Assembly: GCA_036826475.1 (NCBI GenBank)
Contig: DAISWG010000017.1
Span: 1-64,000, forward strand
From: Miltoncostaea sp036826475
GTDB lineage: Bacteria; Actinomycetota; Thermoleophilia; Miltoncostaeales; Miltoncostaeaceae
Reading direction: 5' to 3'
Length of the DNA stretch: 64,000 bases
In this document: piece after piece, positions 52,599 through 61,822 of the stretch
Position numbering within the stretch: the first letter of the stretch is position 1
Layout: each line of letters opens with the position of its first letter
Position numbers and translations under genes: made by a program
Notes under the pieces: generated by a model
Told to the model about the DNA's origin: nothing
Database searches by the model: none
Seen by the model: only the letters and a program-made list of their open reading frames with translations

Positions 52599-53045
52599 AT
52601 GCACGCCACGGGCACGGTCATCCACGCGGGACCCGTCGGGATCCGCTTCCTCGTCGAGCCGGAGGAGTCCGGCGGCAGCGTCAGCGTGCTCGAGGGGCGC
52701 GTGCCTCCCGACGTCCGGACGCCGGCGCCGCACAGCCACGACGGGTTCGAGGAGACGATCTACGGGCTCGAGGGCGTCTCGACATGGACGGTCGACGGCC
52801 GGGCGCACGACGTGGGACCGGGTGAGGCGCTGTGCATCCGCCGCGGCGAGGTGCACGCGTTCAGCAACCACGGCGACCGGGACGCCGTGTTCCTGGCGAT
52901 CGCCACCCCGGGGCTGTTCGGTCCGTCCTACTTCCTGGAGATCGGCGAGGTGATGGCGGCTGCCGGGGGTGGTCCGCCCGACATGGCCGCGATCTTCGAC
53001 GTCATGCGCCGCCACGGCCTCACGCCCGCACCGCCGGCCGCGTAG
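52599..53045 (+). CDS. Cupin-domain protein
   Basis: A 148-residue single-domain cupin. Motif 1 is PHSHDGFEETIYGLEG (His, His, Glu) near residue 47 and motif 2 PGEALCIRRGEVHAFSNHG (His) near 75, so the metal-binding set is complete. It is probably a small metal-dependent enzyme or ligand-binding protein. A strong GGAGGGG precedes the ATG. Divergent MarR control, with operators upstream, suggests induction by a small organic compound. Confidence 0.83.
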   Translation: MHATGTVIHAGPVGIRFLVEPEESGGSVSVLEGRVPPDVRTPAPHSHDGFEETIYGLEGVSTWTVDGRAHDVGPGEALCIRRGEVHAFSNHGDRDAVFLAIATPGLFGPSYFLEIGEVMAAAGGGPPDMAAIFDVMRRHGLTPAPPAA

Positions 53046-53055
53046 GCGTCGTGGC

Positions 53056-53550
53056 TCAGCCGCCCCCGACCGAGCCGCCCCCGACGGGCGGCTCGGCGCT
53101 CCACGGGAACGTGATCCAGCGGTCGGTACGCCGCCACACGTAGTCGCAGCGCACCACCGAGCGGGGCTTCTCGTAGAGCACGGCGGTCCGCGCGGTCGCC
53201 ACCTTGCCGCCGCAGAACGCCTGCACCACCTCGAGGGTGAGGCCGGTGTCGGCGACGTCGTCGACGATCAGCAGGTCGGCGTCGCCGACGTCCACGAACT
53301 CGGGGACGGGCGGCAGCACCATCGGCATCTCCAGCCGCTGGTCGACGTCGGTGTAGAACTCGACGTTCATCGTGTAGGCGTTCTTCACGCCCAGCGCGTA
53401 GCCGAGGGCCGCCGCCGGGATCAGGCCGCCGCGCGCGATGCCCAGGATGATGTCGGGCCGGTAGCCGTCGGCGTGCACCGCCTCCGCCAGGAAGCGGGCC
53501 GCCTCGCCCACCTGCTCCCAGCGCATCACCTCGGTGGGCACGGTGGTCAC
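53056..53550 (-). CDS. Phosphoribosyltransferase
   Basis: A 164-residue PRTase of the hypoxanthine/xanthine type. The PRPP-binding motif is LLIVDDVADTGLTLEVVQAF near residue 95, and GIARGGLIPAAALGYALG near 37 is the PPi loop. The C-terminal tail is Gly-rich. It may recycle a purine base. The GTG at 53548-53550 starts it. It lies 10 bases from the convergent cupin stop. Confidence 0.83.
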   Translation of the reverse strand: MTTVPTEVMRWEQVGEAARFLAEAVHADGYRPDIILGIARGGLIPAAALGYALGVKNAYTMNVEFYTDVDQRLEMPMVLPPVPEFVDVGDADLLIVDDVADTGLTLEVVQAFCGGKVATARTAVLYEKPRSVVRCDYVWRRTDRWITFPWSAEPPVGGGSVGGG

Positions 53551-53593
53551 GGCCGGGAGCCTACGGGGGCACCCGGACCCCCGTGCGGGGCCC

Positions 53594-54688
53594 TCACATC
53601 CGTCCCGCCGGGAGGCGCGTCAGCGCGAACGGCGATGCGTCGAGGGAGTGGGAGCCGCCGTCCAGGATCATCTCCGCGACCATCCGCCCGGTCGCAGGCG
53701 CCGTCAGCAGCCCCCACGAGCCGTGCGCGGTGGCCAGGTACGCGCCGGGCGCCCACGGCACCGGCCCGATCAGGGGCAGCCCGTCGACGGTGATCGCCCG
53801 GTAGCAGGCGGTGCGCGTCACCACCTCGGCGTCGCGGAGGACCGACGCGTGCACCCCCGCGATGCGGTGCAGCTCCCGCACGGACGCCTCGTCGGGGACG
53901 ATGTCGCCCGGGTCGTCGGGCAGGGCGCCGTGCTCCGGGTGGCCCGTCACGTACACGGCGCCGCCGGGGCGCGGGTAGATCCGGAAGGTCACGCGGCGGC
54001 CGTCGGCGGCGACGAACTCGCTGAACACGACCTGGGCGGGCAGGTCGGCGCCCAGCACGGCGCTGGCCATCCGGGTGCCGAGCACCTGCGGCAGCGCCAG
54101 CCAGCGCTGGGCGCGGCTCGTCCAGGGCCCGAGCGCCAGCACCACCGCGTCGGCGGGCTCGTCGCGGCCGTCGACCGACACGCCGCGCACCGCGCCGGCG
54201 CCGTCGAAGCGCAGCCCGTCGACCACCCCGGTGCGGAGCTCGGCGCCGTGGGCGACGGCGTCCCCCATCACGGCCTCCGTGAACGCGCGGGGGATCACCT
54301 GCGCGGTGGTCCCGGGGCCGCCGATGACCTCGTGCGCCACCACGTTCCCGTCGAGCCAGCCGGGGTTTGGGAGGCGGCGGTGGCGCTCGAGGTCCTCCGC
54401 GTCGGCGGCGGCGGTCATGAGGGCGTCGATGGGCCGGTACCCGATGCGGCCGGCGCCGAACTGGTCGGCGAGCTCCCGGTGGAGGGCGAACCCGGCGCGG
54501 CTGATCGCGTCGAGGGGGGTCCCGGCGCTCCAGTCGAGCGCGAGGAGGCCGGACGCCTTGCCCGAGGCGGCGGGGGCGACGCCGCCGCGGTCGATCACCA
54601 GGGGCGGCGACCCGCGGCGCGCGAGGGCACGCGCGATCGACGCGCCGATGACGCCGGCGCCGCAGATGACGATCCTGGTCGGGTCCAC
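53594..54688 (-). CDS. FAD-dependent oxidoreductase, DAO family
   Basis: A 364-residue D-amino-acid-dehydrogenase/glycine-oxidase-like flavoenzyme. The dinucleotide motif IVICGAGVIGASIARALARR is at the start (GTG 54686-54688), and ACYRAITVDGLPLIGPVPW with AHGSWGLLTAPATGRMVAEM is the C-terminal FAD site. Substrate likely an amine or amino acid, but not fixed by the sequence. No signal peptide. Confidence 0.85.
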   Translation of the reverse strand: MDPTRIVICGAGVIGASIARALARRGSPPLVIDRGGVAPAASGKASGLLALDWSAGTPLDAISRAGFALHRELADQFGAGRIGYRPIDALMTAAADAEDLERHRRLPNPGWLDGNVVAHEVIGGPGTTAQVIPRAFTEAVMGDAVAHGAELRTGVVDGLRFDGAGAVRGVSVDGRDEPADAVVLALGPWTSRAQRWLALPQVLGTRMASAVLGADLPAQVVFSEFVAADGRRVTFRIYPRPGGAVYVTGHPEHGALPDDPGDIVPDEASVRELHRIAGVHASVLRDAEVVTRTACYRAITVDGLPLIGPVPWAPGAYLATAHGSWGLLTAPATGRMVAEMILDGGSHSLDASPFALTRLPAGRM

Positions 54689-54759
54689 CGGCGGCGATCG
54701 TAGTGGGGGCCTGGGCGGCCGTCCGGGGGACCCGCCGCGGACCCTGGCGTGCCCGGTGG

Positions 54760-55086
54760 CTAGGCCGGGGTGGCGGCGGGCCCGAGCCGCCCGTTGCGGG
54801 CGGCCCAGCGCTCGAACACCCACGTGCCGAACGGCGGGACGCTCGCCAGGACCGCGAGCAGGCCGGTGCCGGTGCTCCAGCGCAGGGCGCCCCAGGTGGC
54901 GAGGGTCACCAGGAGGTACGCCACGAAGATCGCGCCGTGCACGGGACCGAACACCTGCACGCCGATCTCGTGCTCGATCACGACGTACTTGAAGAACATC
55001 CCGATCAGCAGGCCCGCCCAGGAGATGGCCTCGGCGATGGCCACGACCTTGAAGCGGCCCTCGGGGGTACCGGGGAGGAGGGACAT
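54760..55086 (-). CDS. DUF3817 membrane protein
   Basis: A 108-residue protein with three helices and the family signature FKVVAIAEAISWAGLLIGMF near residue 12 and FGPVHGAIFVAYLLVTLATW near 46. DUF3817 proteins are widespread in actinobacteria and uncharacterised. The ATG is at 55084-55086. Confidence 0.9.
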   Translation of the reverse strand: MSLLPGTPEGRFKVVAIAEAISWAGLLIGMFFKYVVIEHEIGVQVFGPVHGAIFVAYLLVTLATWGALRWSTGTGLLAVLASVPPFGTWVFERWAARNGRLGPAATPA

Positions 55087-55257
55087 GACCTCACGGTAGG
55101 CGGCCCGGACGACGCCCGGAAGCGACGGGCGTCGCCCCCGCCCGGGCGGACCGTCCCGAGGAGTCAGTCAGCCGCCTGGAAGGCTCGAACCGCTGGGACT
55201 CGGACATCGGGACCTCTGCTCGGAGGGGTTCGGGTCGTGCATTCTCCCTGAACCGTG

Positions 55258-55857
55258 ATGACCCCCGACGACTGGGACCGCCGCTACGCCGAGCCCCGGC
55301 TGGTGTGGTCGGCGGAGCCCAACCGCTTCCTGGTGGAGCAGCTCGCCGACCTCGCCCCCGGCCGCGCCCTCGATCTGGCGTGCGGCGAGGGGCGCAACGC
55401 GATCTGGCTGGCGCGCCAGGGGTGGGACGTGACCGGCGTCGACTTCTCGGGCGTCGCGATCGACAAGGCGCGGCGGGCGGCCGCCGAGGCCGGCGTGACG
55501 GCCCGCTTCGTCCGCGCCGACCTGGCCGAGCACGTCCCCGAGCCGGGCTCGGCGGACCTGGTGGCGCTCATGTACCTCCAGGTGCCCGGGCCCCTGCGGA
55601 CCGCGGTGCTCGGCCGGGCCGCGGACGCGCTGCGCCCCGGCGGCACCCTGCTGTGGGTCGCGCACGACCGGTCCAACCTCGACGGCGGGCACGGCGGCCC
55701 ACGCGACCCGGAGGTGCTGTCGACGCCGGAGGACGTCGCCGCGGCGCTCGCCGGACTGGACGTGCTGCGGGCGGAGGTGGTCCGCCGCCCCGTCACGACC
55801 GACGGGGGCGAGGCGGTCGCGCTCGACACCCTGGTGCGGGCGGTCCGACCCGGCTGA
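55258..55857 (+). CDS. Class I SAM-dependent methyltransferase
   Basis: A 199-residue enzyme starting WDRRYAEPRLVWSAEPNRFL, the pattern of small Tellurite/thiopurine-type methyltransferases. Motif I is ALDLACGEGRNAIWLARQGW near residue 38, with VTGVDFSGVAIDKA and ARFVRADLAEHVPEPGSADL following. The substrate is unknown. An in-frame GTG three bases earlier is an alternative start. Confidence 0.86.
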   Translation: MTPDDWDRRYAEPRLVWSAEPNRFLVEQLADLAPGRALDLACGEGRNAIWLARQGWDVTGVDFSGVAIDKARRAAAEAGVTARFVRADLAEHVPEPGSADLVALMYLQVPGPLRTAVLGRAADALRPGGTLLWVAHDRSNLDGGHGGPRDPEVLSTPEDVAAALAGLDVLRAEVVRRPVTTDGGEAVALDTLVRAVRPG

Positions 55858-55936
55858 CGCCGGCCCGCGGGCCGCGGGGGTCATCCTGTGCCTCACCCGT
55901 GCCGATGGGAGGGCGCGGATCGGACGCGGGGAGACC

Positions 55937-57166
55937 GTGCGGGGGATGCTCGACTTCAGCAGGGCGGAGTGGCGCGTGCTGGTGCCGCTCGCGACCGCGG
56001 GCTTCTTCGAGGTCTACGACGTCGCCCTGCTGACGCTCGCCGCCCCCCAGATCGCCGGGGGCCTCGGGGTGGGCGTCGCCACGTTCGGGATCGGGGTGGC
56101 GGTCATCCGCCTCTTCACCCTCGGCTCCGTGCCGCTGCTGCGGCTGGCCGACAGCTGGGGCCGGCGGCCGATGCTCATCGCCTCCCTCGCCGCCTTCAGC
56201 ATCGTCACCGGGCTCACCGCCCTGGCATGGGGCCTCGTCGCATTCGTGGTGCTGCAATCCCTCGCCCGGGTGTTCCTGGCGACGGAGGCGGGGCTCGCCG
56301 GCCTGGTCGTCGCCGAGGAGCTGCGCGAGGACCGGCGCGGCGCCGGCCTGAGCGTGCTCGGGATCATCTCGGGCATCGGCTACGGCGCCGTCGCCGGGCT
56401 GCTGCTGCTGGTCCCCGTGACCCCCCTCGACTGGCGGCTCCTCTACCTCGTCGCCCTGGCGCCGCTCGCCGTGGCCGCGATCCTGCGGCGCCGGCTGCCG
56501 GAGACCCGCGCGTTCCAGGAGGCCCGCCGGACCGACCGGCTGCAGACCTCCTTCATCCCCCGCCTGGAGCGGGTCGACCGGTCGCGGCTGCGCCGGGTGG
56601 TGCTGATGGTCGCCGCGTTCGGGCTCGTCCAGACGAGCGGCTTCTTCTACGGCTCCGAGCTGGCGCAGCACGAGTACGGCTGGAGCGGCCTGTTCACCGT
56701 GCTGATCCTGGTGTCGGCGATCTTCGGCATCCTCGGCTTCTGGCTCGGCGGCCGCATCTCCGACCTGGCGGGCCGCCGGCCGATGATGGCGCTGGCGATG
56801 GCGCTTGGCGCCGCCGGCACGGTGATGGTGTTCACCGAGGTCCGCGGCCTGTTCGCGCCGGGCCTGTTCCTGCTGACCGTCGCCGGCTCGTGCTTCGCCG
56901 CCGCATCGGTCGCCTACGTCGCGGAACTGTTCCCCACCGAGGTGCGCGCCACCACCACCGCCTTCGTCCTGTCCTGCCAGGTGGTCGCCGGATCCGTCGG
57001 CCTGGCCGTCCTGGGCGCGCTCGCCGGGGTGGTGAGCCCCTCGCTGCTGCTCATCGTGCTGGGCGCCTGCCTCGCCCCCGCGGCGCTGGCCCTGCGGGGT
57101 CTGCCCGAGACGGCGCGCCGCGACCTCATCCGGGTCACGCCGGTCCCGCTGCCCCGCGCGGGCTGA
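55937..57166 (+). CDS. MFS transporter
   Basis: A 409-residue, 12-helix carrier. RLADSWGRRPMLIASLAAFS near residue 70 is motif A and is repeated as GGRISDLAGRRPMMALAMAL near 270. GFFEVYDVALLTLAAPQIAG near the start resembles the sugar/organic-acid branch. The substrate is unknown. GTG 55937 follows GGGGAGA. It overlaps the convergent DUF2877 gene by 32 bp. Confidence 0.87.
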   Translation: MRGMLDFSRAEWRVLVPLATAGFFEVYDVALLTLAAPQIAGGLGVGVATFGIGVAVIRLFTLGSVPLLRLADSWGRRPMLIASLAAFSIVTGLTALAWGLVAFVVLQSLARVFLATEAGLAGLVVAEELREDRRGAGLSVLGIISGIGYGAVAGLLLLVPVTPLDWRLLYLVALAPLAVAAILRRRLPETRAFQEARRTDRLQTSFIPRLERVDRSRLRRVVLMVAAFGLVQTSGFFYGSELAQHEYGWSGLFTVLILVSAIFGILGFWLGGRISDLAGRRPMMALAMALGAAGTVMVFTEVRGLFAPGLFLLTVAGSCFAAASVAYVAELFPTEVRATTTAFVLSCQVVAGSVGLAVLGALAGVVSPSLLLIVLGACLAPAALALRGLPETARRDLIRVTPVPLPRAG

Positions 57167-57815
57167 CGCCCCGGGCGGCGGCGGCGACCCCCGCGAGCGT
57201 GTCCAGCCCGGACGTCGCGCCCACCGCCGCCAGACGCGCCAGCGCCGCCGGCAGCTCCGCAGCCCCGGCCGAGCACACGGCACCCACGACGGGCGCGTAG
57301 CGGCCCCGGGCCGCCGCGGCGTACATCGCCGCCGCCACGCGGGTGGTGCGCCCCGGCGCGCGTGCCGCCAGGCGCGCGGCGAGGGCGGAGGGGTCCGGCA
57401 GCCCCCACTCCCGGTGGGCGTGGGCAGCCATCGCGAGCCAGCCCAGCAGCAGGTCGTCGCCGCTCGGCGTCAGGCCGGGCCCGCGCCCCAGCAGCCGCTC
57501 CGGATCGTCGGGGTCGCCCAGCGCCCTCCGCCGGCCCGCGAGCCCCGGCACGTCGTCGAGCGCCCGCAGCATCAGCCGGGCGTCCACCCCCGGGGGGCCG
57601 GGCCGGGCGGGGGCCACCGCCCGCGCGGGAAGACGGCGGCCCCCCGCCACCACCACGCCGTCCCCCACGCGGAGGTCGTCCTCGGCCGGGAGGCTCCCCA
57701 CGACCAGGCTGAACGGGAACGGCTCCACGTCCGGCCCGTGGAGCGCCAGCAGCTCGCCCCCGGCCTCGGCGAACGCCACCGTCCCGGTCCGCACGACGAT
57801 CCTGGCGCTCCGCAT
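57135..57815 (-). CDS. DUF2877 protein
   Basis: A 226-residue protein with the DUF2877 hallmark LLGRGPGLTPSGDDLLLGWL near residue 110 and an N-terminal beta-rich domain (PFPFSLVVGSLPAEDDLRVG). Relatives are often found near carboxylase or transport genes and are uncharacterised. The ATG is at 57813-57815. Confidence 0.83.
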   Translation of the reverse strand: MRSARIVVRTGTVAFAEAGGELLALHGPDVEPFPFSLVVGSLPAEDDLRVGDGVVVAGGRRLPARAVAPARPGPPGVDARLMLRALDDVPGLAGRRRALGDPDDPERLLGRGPGLTPSGDDLLLGWLAMAAHAHREWGLPDPSALAARLAARAPGRTTRVAAAMYAAAARGRYAPVVGAVCSAGAAELPAALARLAAVGATSGLDTLAGVAAAARGVSPRGAAGPA

Positions 57816-57847
57816 GCCGGGACGATGCCAGGGGAACCACCCGGGAC

Positions 57848-58345
57848 GTGACGGAGGACGACCCCGAGATCGGCGTGATGCGGCAGACGGACTGGCCGTG
57901 CGTGGCCGAGATCTTCGCGGAGGGCATCGCCACCGGCGACAGCACCTTCGAGACGGAGTTGCCCACGTGGGAGCGGTGGGACCGCGACCACCTGGCCGAG
58001 CCGCGGCTGGTCGCGCGCATCGACGGCCGCATCGTCGGCTGGGGGGCCGCGAACCGCACCTCCATCCGCGACGTCTACCGCGGCGTCGCGGAGGTGTCGG
58101 TGTACGTGGCGCGGGAGGCGCGCGGGGCCGGGGTCGGCGAGCCGCTGCTGACGGCGTTGGCGGAGGCGGCCCACGACTCGGGCCTGTGGACCCTCGAGGC
58201 CGTCGTCCTCGACGGGAACGCCGCCAGCGCGAGGATGCTGGAGTCCTGCGGCTTCCGGCTCGTCGGGCGCCGGGAGCGCATCGGCGAGCTGCGCGGCCGG
58301 TGGCGGGACGTCCTGCTCTACGAACGGCGGCGCGCCCGGGACTGA
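57848..58345 (+). CDS. GNAT-family N-acetyltransferase (phosphinothricin-acetyltransferase-like)
   Basis: A 165-residue enzyme. EIFAEGIATGDSTFETELPT near residue 21 matches Pat-type acetyltransferases, and the acetyl-CoA loop is REARGAGVGEPLLTALAEAA near 92; the ending ARMLESCGFRLVGRRERIGE is typical. It acetylates a small amine or amino acid. The GTG is at 57848. Confidence 0.87.
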   Translation: MTEDDPEIGVMRQTDWPCVAEIFAEGIATGDSTFETELPTWERWDRDHLAEPRLVARIDGRIVGWGAANRTSIRDVYRGVAEVSVYVAREARGAGVGEPLLTALAEAAHDSGLWTLEAVVLDGNAASARMLESCGFRLVGRRERIGELRGRWRDVLLYERRRARD

Positions 58346-58425
58346 TCGGACCCCGCATTGCTTGCCGCCCCCGGGACCCGGTCGTAGGGTCGTCCGAGAA
58401 CGGTTCCCGGGGTGGGGGGTTCGAC

Positions 58426-60024
58426 GTGGCCGGTCCGCAGGAACGGCACACCCGCGACGGCTACTTCGTCGTCGGCGAAGGGCTTCTGGGCGCCCCGGAG
58501 GCGCCGCCGGGCACGGCGATGGCCATGTCGATGGACGCCGACCTGCGCGCGTTCCGGTTCTCGCGCATGGGCCCCAAGGGGAGGCAGCTGGGCGACCCCG
58601 CGCGCCGCAAGGTCGGTCGCGCGATGACGATCGACCAGGACGCGCGGAAGCTCGACTCCACGACTCCCTCGGGGTTCACGTACCTCGGCCAGTTCCTGGA
58701 CCACGACCTCACGTTCGACAAGAGCCGCCTCCGCGACGACGGCAGCGTGCCGGTCGCCGACCTCGTCGCGGGGCGCTCGCCCGGCCTCGACCTCGACTCG
58801 CTCTACGGCCTGGGCCCCGGCCTCACGCCCGAGTTCTACGCCGCGGACAAGGTGCACCTGAAGATCGGCGCCACGGCCAAGGCCGACTTCCCGGACGACG
58901 GGATCGCCGACCGGCCGCAGCCCGGCTTCGACCTGCCGCGGCGCGCGAACCGGCAGGCCCGGATCCCCGACATCCGCAACGACGAGAACCTGGCCGTCGC
59001 GCAGACCCACCTCGCGTTCATCCGCTTCCACAACCGCGTGGTCGACCGGCTCGAGGCCGACGGCATCCCCAAGCCGCAGCGCTTCGCCGCCGCCCGCGAG
59101 ATGGTGGTGAAGCACTACCAGTGGATGGTGCGGAGCGACTACCTGCCGCGGGTCGTGAAGCCGCAGCTGGTCGACCGGGTCTTCACCGAGGGACGCAAGG
59201 TGTTCGAGACGTCCCCCGTGCCCGGCGACTCGCCGACGATGCCGGTGGAGTTCTCGGTCGCGACGTTCCGGCTGGGCCACAGCATGATCCGCAGCGCCTA
59301 CGACTGGAACCACGTCTTCGACGACGGAGGCGGCTCGCTGGACCTCCTGTTCACGTTCTCCGGCACCAGCGGCGACCTCGGCGGCTCCCCCCGCCTGCCG
59401 AGCAACTGGATCGCCGACCTCCGCCGGCTCTACGACTTCACGGAGGCGGGCCGCAACGACCTGCGCCCCATCGTCGGCGGGCGCAACAAGATGAACTTCG
59501 CGCGGCGCATCGACACGCTGCTGGCCGACCCGCTGGCGGACCTGCGGCCCGGCTCCATCGGGGGCCCCGAGCCGGTCGCCCGCCGCCGCAACCTGGCCTA
59601 CCGCAACCTCACCCGCGCGCGGATGCTCAACCTGGCGACGGGCCAGCAGATGCTCGCGCTCATGCGCGCCCGGGGCGTCGCGGTCACCGCGCTGACCCCG
59701 GCGAAGATCCGCGACGGACGCGACGGCGCGACGCTGGCCTCGCTGGACACCTCGCAGCGCGCCGCCCTGCTCAAGGACACCCCGCTCTGGTTCTACGCGT
59801 TGCGCGAGGCGGAGTTCAACGGCGGACGGCTCGCGGGCGTGGGCGGCCGGATGGTGGCCGAGACCTTCCACCGGGCGATCGAGGGCAGCCAGATCTCGAT
59901 CATGGCCGATCCCACGTGGCGGCCGACGCTCGGTCCCGACCCCGACACCTTCCGGATGGTCGACCTGCTGCTGTTCGCCTTCGAGGGGAAGGAGGCGCTG
60001 CTCAACCCCCTGGGCGACGGCTAG
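58426..60024 (+). CDS. Animal-type haem peroxidase family protein
   Basis: A 532-residue peroxidase-cyclooxygenase superfamily protein. The distal His is in FLDHDLTF at about residue 93, and the proximal His in FRLGHSMIRS at about 285. LAVAQTHLAFIRFHNRVVDR and PLWFYALREAEFNGG are other family segments. There is no signal peptide. GTG 58426 gives the usual N-terminus. It would oxidise an organic or halide substrate with peroxide; the substrate is unknown. Its stop shares four bases with the convergent DUF1206 gene. Confidence 0.87.
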   Translation: MAGPQERHTRDGYFVVGEGLLGAPEAPPGTAMAMSMDADLRAFRFSRMGPKGRQLGDPARRKVGRAMTIDQDARKLDSTTPSGFTYLGQFLDHDLTFDKSRLRDDGSVPVADLVAGRSPGLDLDSLYGLGPGLTPEFYAADKVHLKIGATAKADFPDDGIADRPQPGFDLPRRANRQARIPDIRNDENLAVAQTHLAFIRFHNRVVDRLEADGIPKPQRFAAAREMVVKHYQWMVRSDYLPRVVKPQLVDRVFTEGRKVFETSPVPGDSPTMPVEFSVATFRLGHSMIRSAYDWNHVFDDGGGSLDLLFTFSGTSGDLGGSPRLPSNWIADLRRLYDFTEAGRNDLRPIVGGRNKMNFARRIDTLLADPLADLRPGSIGGPEPVARRRNLAYRNLTRARMLNLATGQQMLALMRARGVAVTALTPAKIRDGRDGATLASLDTSQRAALLKDTPLWFYALREAEFNGGRLAGVGGRMVAETFHRAIEGSQISIMADPTWRPTLGPDPDTFRMVDLLLFAFEGKEALLNPLGDG

Positions 60025-60836
60025 ATCTTGCGGTAGCGGGCGTCCACCGCGGAGTAGACGCCGAAGGCGATCAGCCCGATGGCGACGGCGACCAGGGCGA
60101 GGGTCCCGTAGGCGTGGTCCTGGAGGCGCTGGAGGGCCCCGTCGATACCGACCGCCTCCTTCGGGTCGTACTCGACGGCGGCCCTCACCAGGAAGGTCCC
60201 CACCAGGGCGAAGACGACACAACGCGCCACGTGGCCCACGACACCCAGGATCGTGAAGTTGCGCAGGCCGACGCGCGACATGCGCTCGGTCTTCGTGTAC
60301 TTCAGGAACCGGCGGCGGGCGCCCATCCAGCCCTGGTACGCGGCGACGCCGAGGAAGACGACGCCGGCGCCGAGCACGATCCACCGCCCGCCCGTCATGC
60401 CCAGGATGTCGGCGGTGGCCTTCTTCGGCTCCCCGCCGTTGTTGCTCCCCGCCGACCCCACCAGGACGGTGATGGCGAGCCCGAAGAAGATGGCGTAGGC
60501 GCATCCGCTCGCGAAGGCCGAGATGCGATCGGCGGCGCCGTGTCGCCCGGCCTCCGGCGTCCGGCCGATGAAGGCCTGCGTGAACCGCAGGACCGTGTAG
60601 CCGAGCAGGCCGACCGCGATGAGGACGAGCAGCACGCGGCCGAAGGTCTGCTCGGCCACCAGGCGCAGCGCACCCTCCTGGTTCGGCCGGTTCGAGGCCT
60701 GGCCGACGGCGAGCTCGACGGCGAGGATCCCCATGAGCACGTAGAGGACGCCGCGGGCGACGTACCCCGTGCGCGCGAAGCGCTCGAAGTTCCTGCCCGC
60801 GGTGACCTCGTGCACGGTCCGGTGTGCGGTGGCCAT
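60021..60836 (-). CDS. DUF1206 membrane protein
   Basis: A 271-residue protein with six helices in three DUF1206 repeats: FERFARTGYVARGVLYVLMG at the start, ADRISAFASGCAYAIFFGLA in the middle and LRNFTILGVVGHVARCVVFA near 195. The family is common in actinobacteria and uncharacterised. The ATG is at 60834-60836. Confidence 0.9.
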   Translation of the reverse strand: MATAHRTVHEVTAGRNFERFARTGYVARGVLYVLMGILAVELAVGQASNRPNQEGALRLVAEQTFGRVLLVLIAVGLLGYTVLRFTQAFIGRTPEAGRHGAADRISAFASGCAYAIFFGLAITVLVGSAGSNNGGEPKKATADILGMTGGRWIVLGAGVVFLGVAAYQGWMGARRRFLKYTKTERMSRVGLRNFTILGVVGHVARCVVFALVGTFLVRAAVEYDPKEAVGIDGALQRLQDHAYGTLALVAVAIGLIAFGVYSAVDARYRKI

Positions 60837-60869
60837 CGTGACGGCAGTCCTTCCCCCGTCGGTGATGCT

Positions 60870-61760
60870 TCACACCTCCGAGCGGCGGCCGCCGTCGACC
60901 GGGCGCCGGAGCCGTGACCCCACCACCGGCTCCGCGGGCGCCCCGAACCGCAGCAGCCGGCCGCCGAACGCCACCGCGCAGACCGCGAACCATGCCCAGC
61001 CGAGCGCGAGGCCCGCGATCACGTCGCTGAGCCAGTGGACGTCGAGCAGCACGCGGCTCGCCGCCACGGCGACGGCGAGCCCCACGCCCACGCCGGCGAT
61101 GACGGCGCGCGCGATCCGCGGCCGGCCGATGCCGACCACCAGGGCGATCCCGGCGAAGAGCGCGGCGGCCGTCGACGAGTGCCCGCTCGGGAACGACGGG
61201 CCCAGGGTCTCGGCGATGGGGTTGAGCGTCGGGCGGGCCCGGTCGGCCAGGTGCTTCACGGCCGTGGTCAGCAGCTTGTCGCCCGCCACCACCACGATCA
61301 GGAACGGCACGACCAGCCGGCTCGAGCCCCTCCACCACGCGTATGCCGCGACCGCCAGGCCCGCGACGATGGCGAACCACGTCTCGCCCATCTGGGTCAC
61401 GCCGTTCACGAAGGCGTCGGACGCGCCGGTGGCGTGCTCGTGGCCCCAGCGCGCCGCGGCGCTGTCGATCCGGCGCAGCAGGTCGTTGCCGCGGACGAGG
61501 TACGCGAGCACCGCGATCGTGAGGCCGCCGGCCGCGATGACCAGCGCGGCGAGCGTCAGCGCGAGGCCGGTCGCCACCTCCGGGTCGAGCCGGCGCCGGG
61601 ACCAGGCCCGCAGCCGCGCGTGGCGGCCGGCGCCGCGGACCGCGGCGCGCGTCACCGGCGCCACGGCCGACCCCGGCGCGGAGTACGGCAGGCGCAGCGT
61701 CACGACGGCGGCCAGGGCCGCCGCGGCGACGGCCACGAGCACGAGTACGAGGATCGGCAT
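60870..61760 (-). CDS. PAP2-family phosphatase
   Basis: A 296-residue membrane phosphatase. The three catalytic motifs are KHLADRARPTL, FPSGHSSTAAALFAG and SRVLLDVHWLSDVIAG in the correct order. Family members remove phosphate from lipid phosphates or undecaprenyl pyrophosphate. A longer start (GTG 61799) is possible. It is divergent from a second PAP2 gene. Confidence 0.87.
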   Translation of the reverse strand: MPILVLVLVAVAAAALAAVVTLRLPYSAPGSAVAPVTRAAVRGAGRHARLRAWSRRRLDPEVATGLALTLAALVIAAGGLTIAVLAYLVRGNDLLRRIDSAAARWGHEHATGASDAFVNGVTQMGETWFAIVAGLAVAAYAWWRGSSRLVVPFLIVVVAGDKLLTTAVKHLADRARPTLNPIAETLGPSFPSGHSSTAAALFAGIALVVGIGRPRIARAVIAGVGVGLAVAVAASRVLLDVHWLSDVIAGLALGWAWFAVCAVAFGGRLLRFGAPAEPVVGSRLRRPVDGGRRSEV

Positions 61761-61822
61761 GCGACCAGGAGTTTCCCGCGCCGGCAGGTTTCCTCCCACC
61801 TCACCGGGGGGAAGCCTGCGGC

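Noticed and set aside
55090..55257. tRNA-like bits (CGAACC, TTCGGGTC) between the DUF3817 and methyltransferase genes
   Set aside because: No acceptor or anticodon stem could be formed around them.
61775..61822. Imperfect hairpin between the divergent PAP2 genes as an operator
   Set aside because: It has bulges and wobble pairs, falls in GC-rich sequence and matches no known site.
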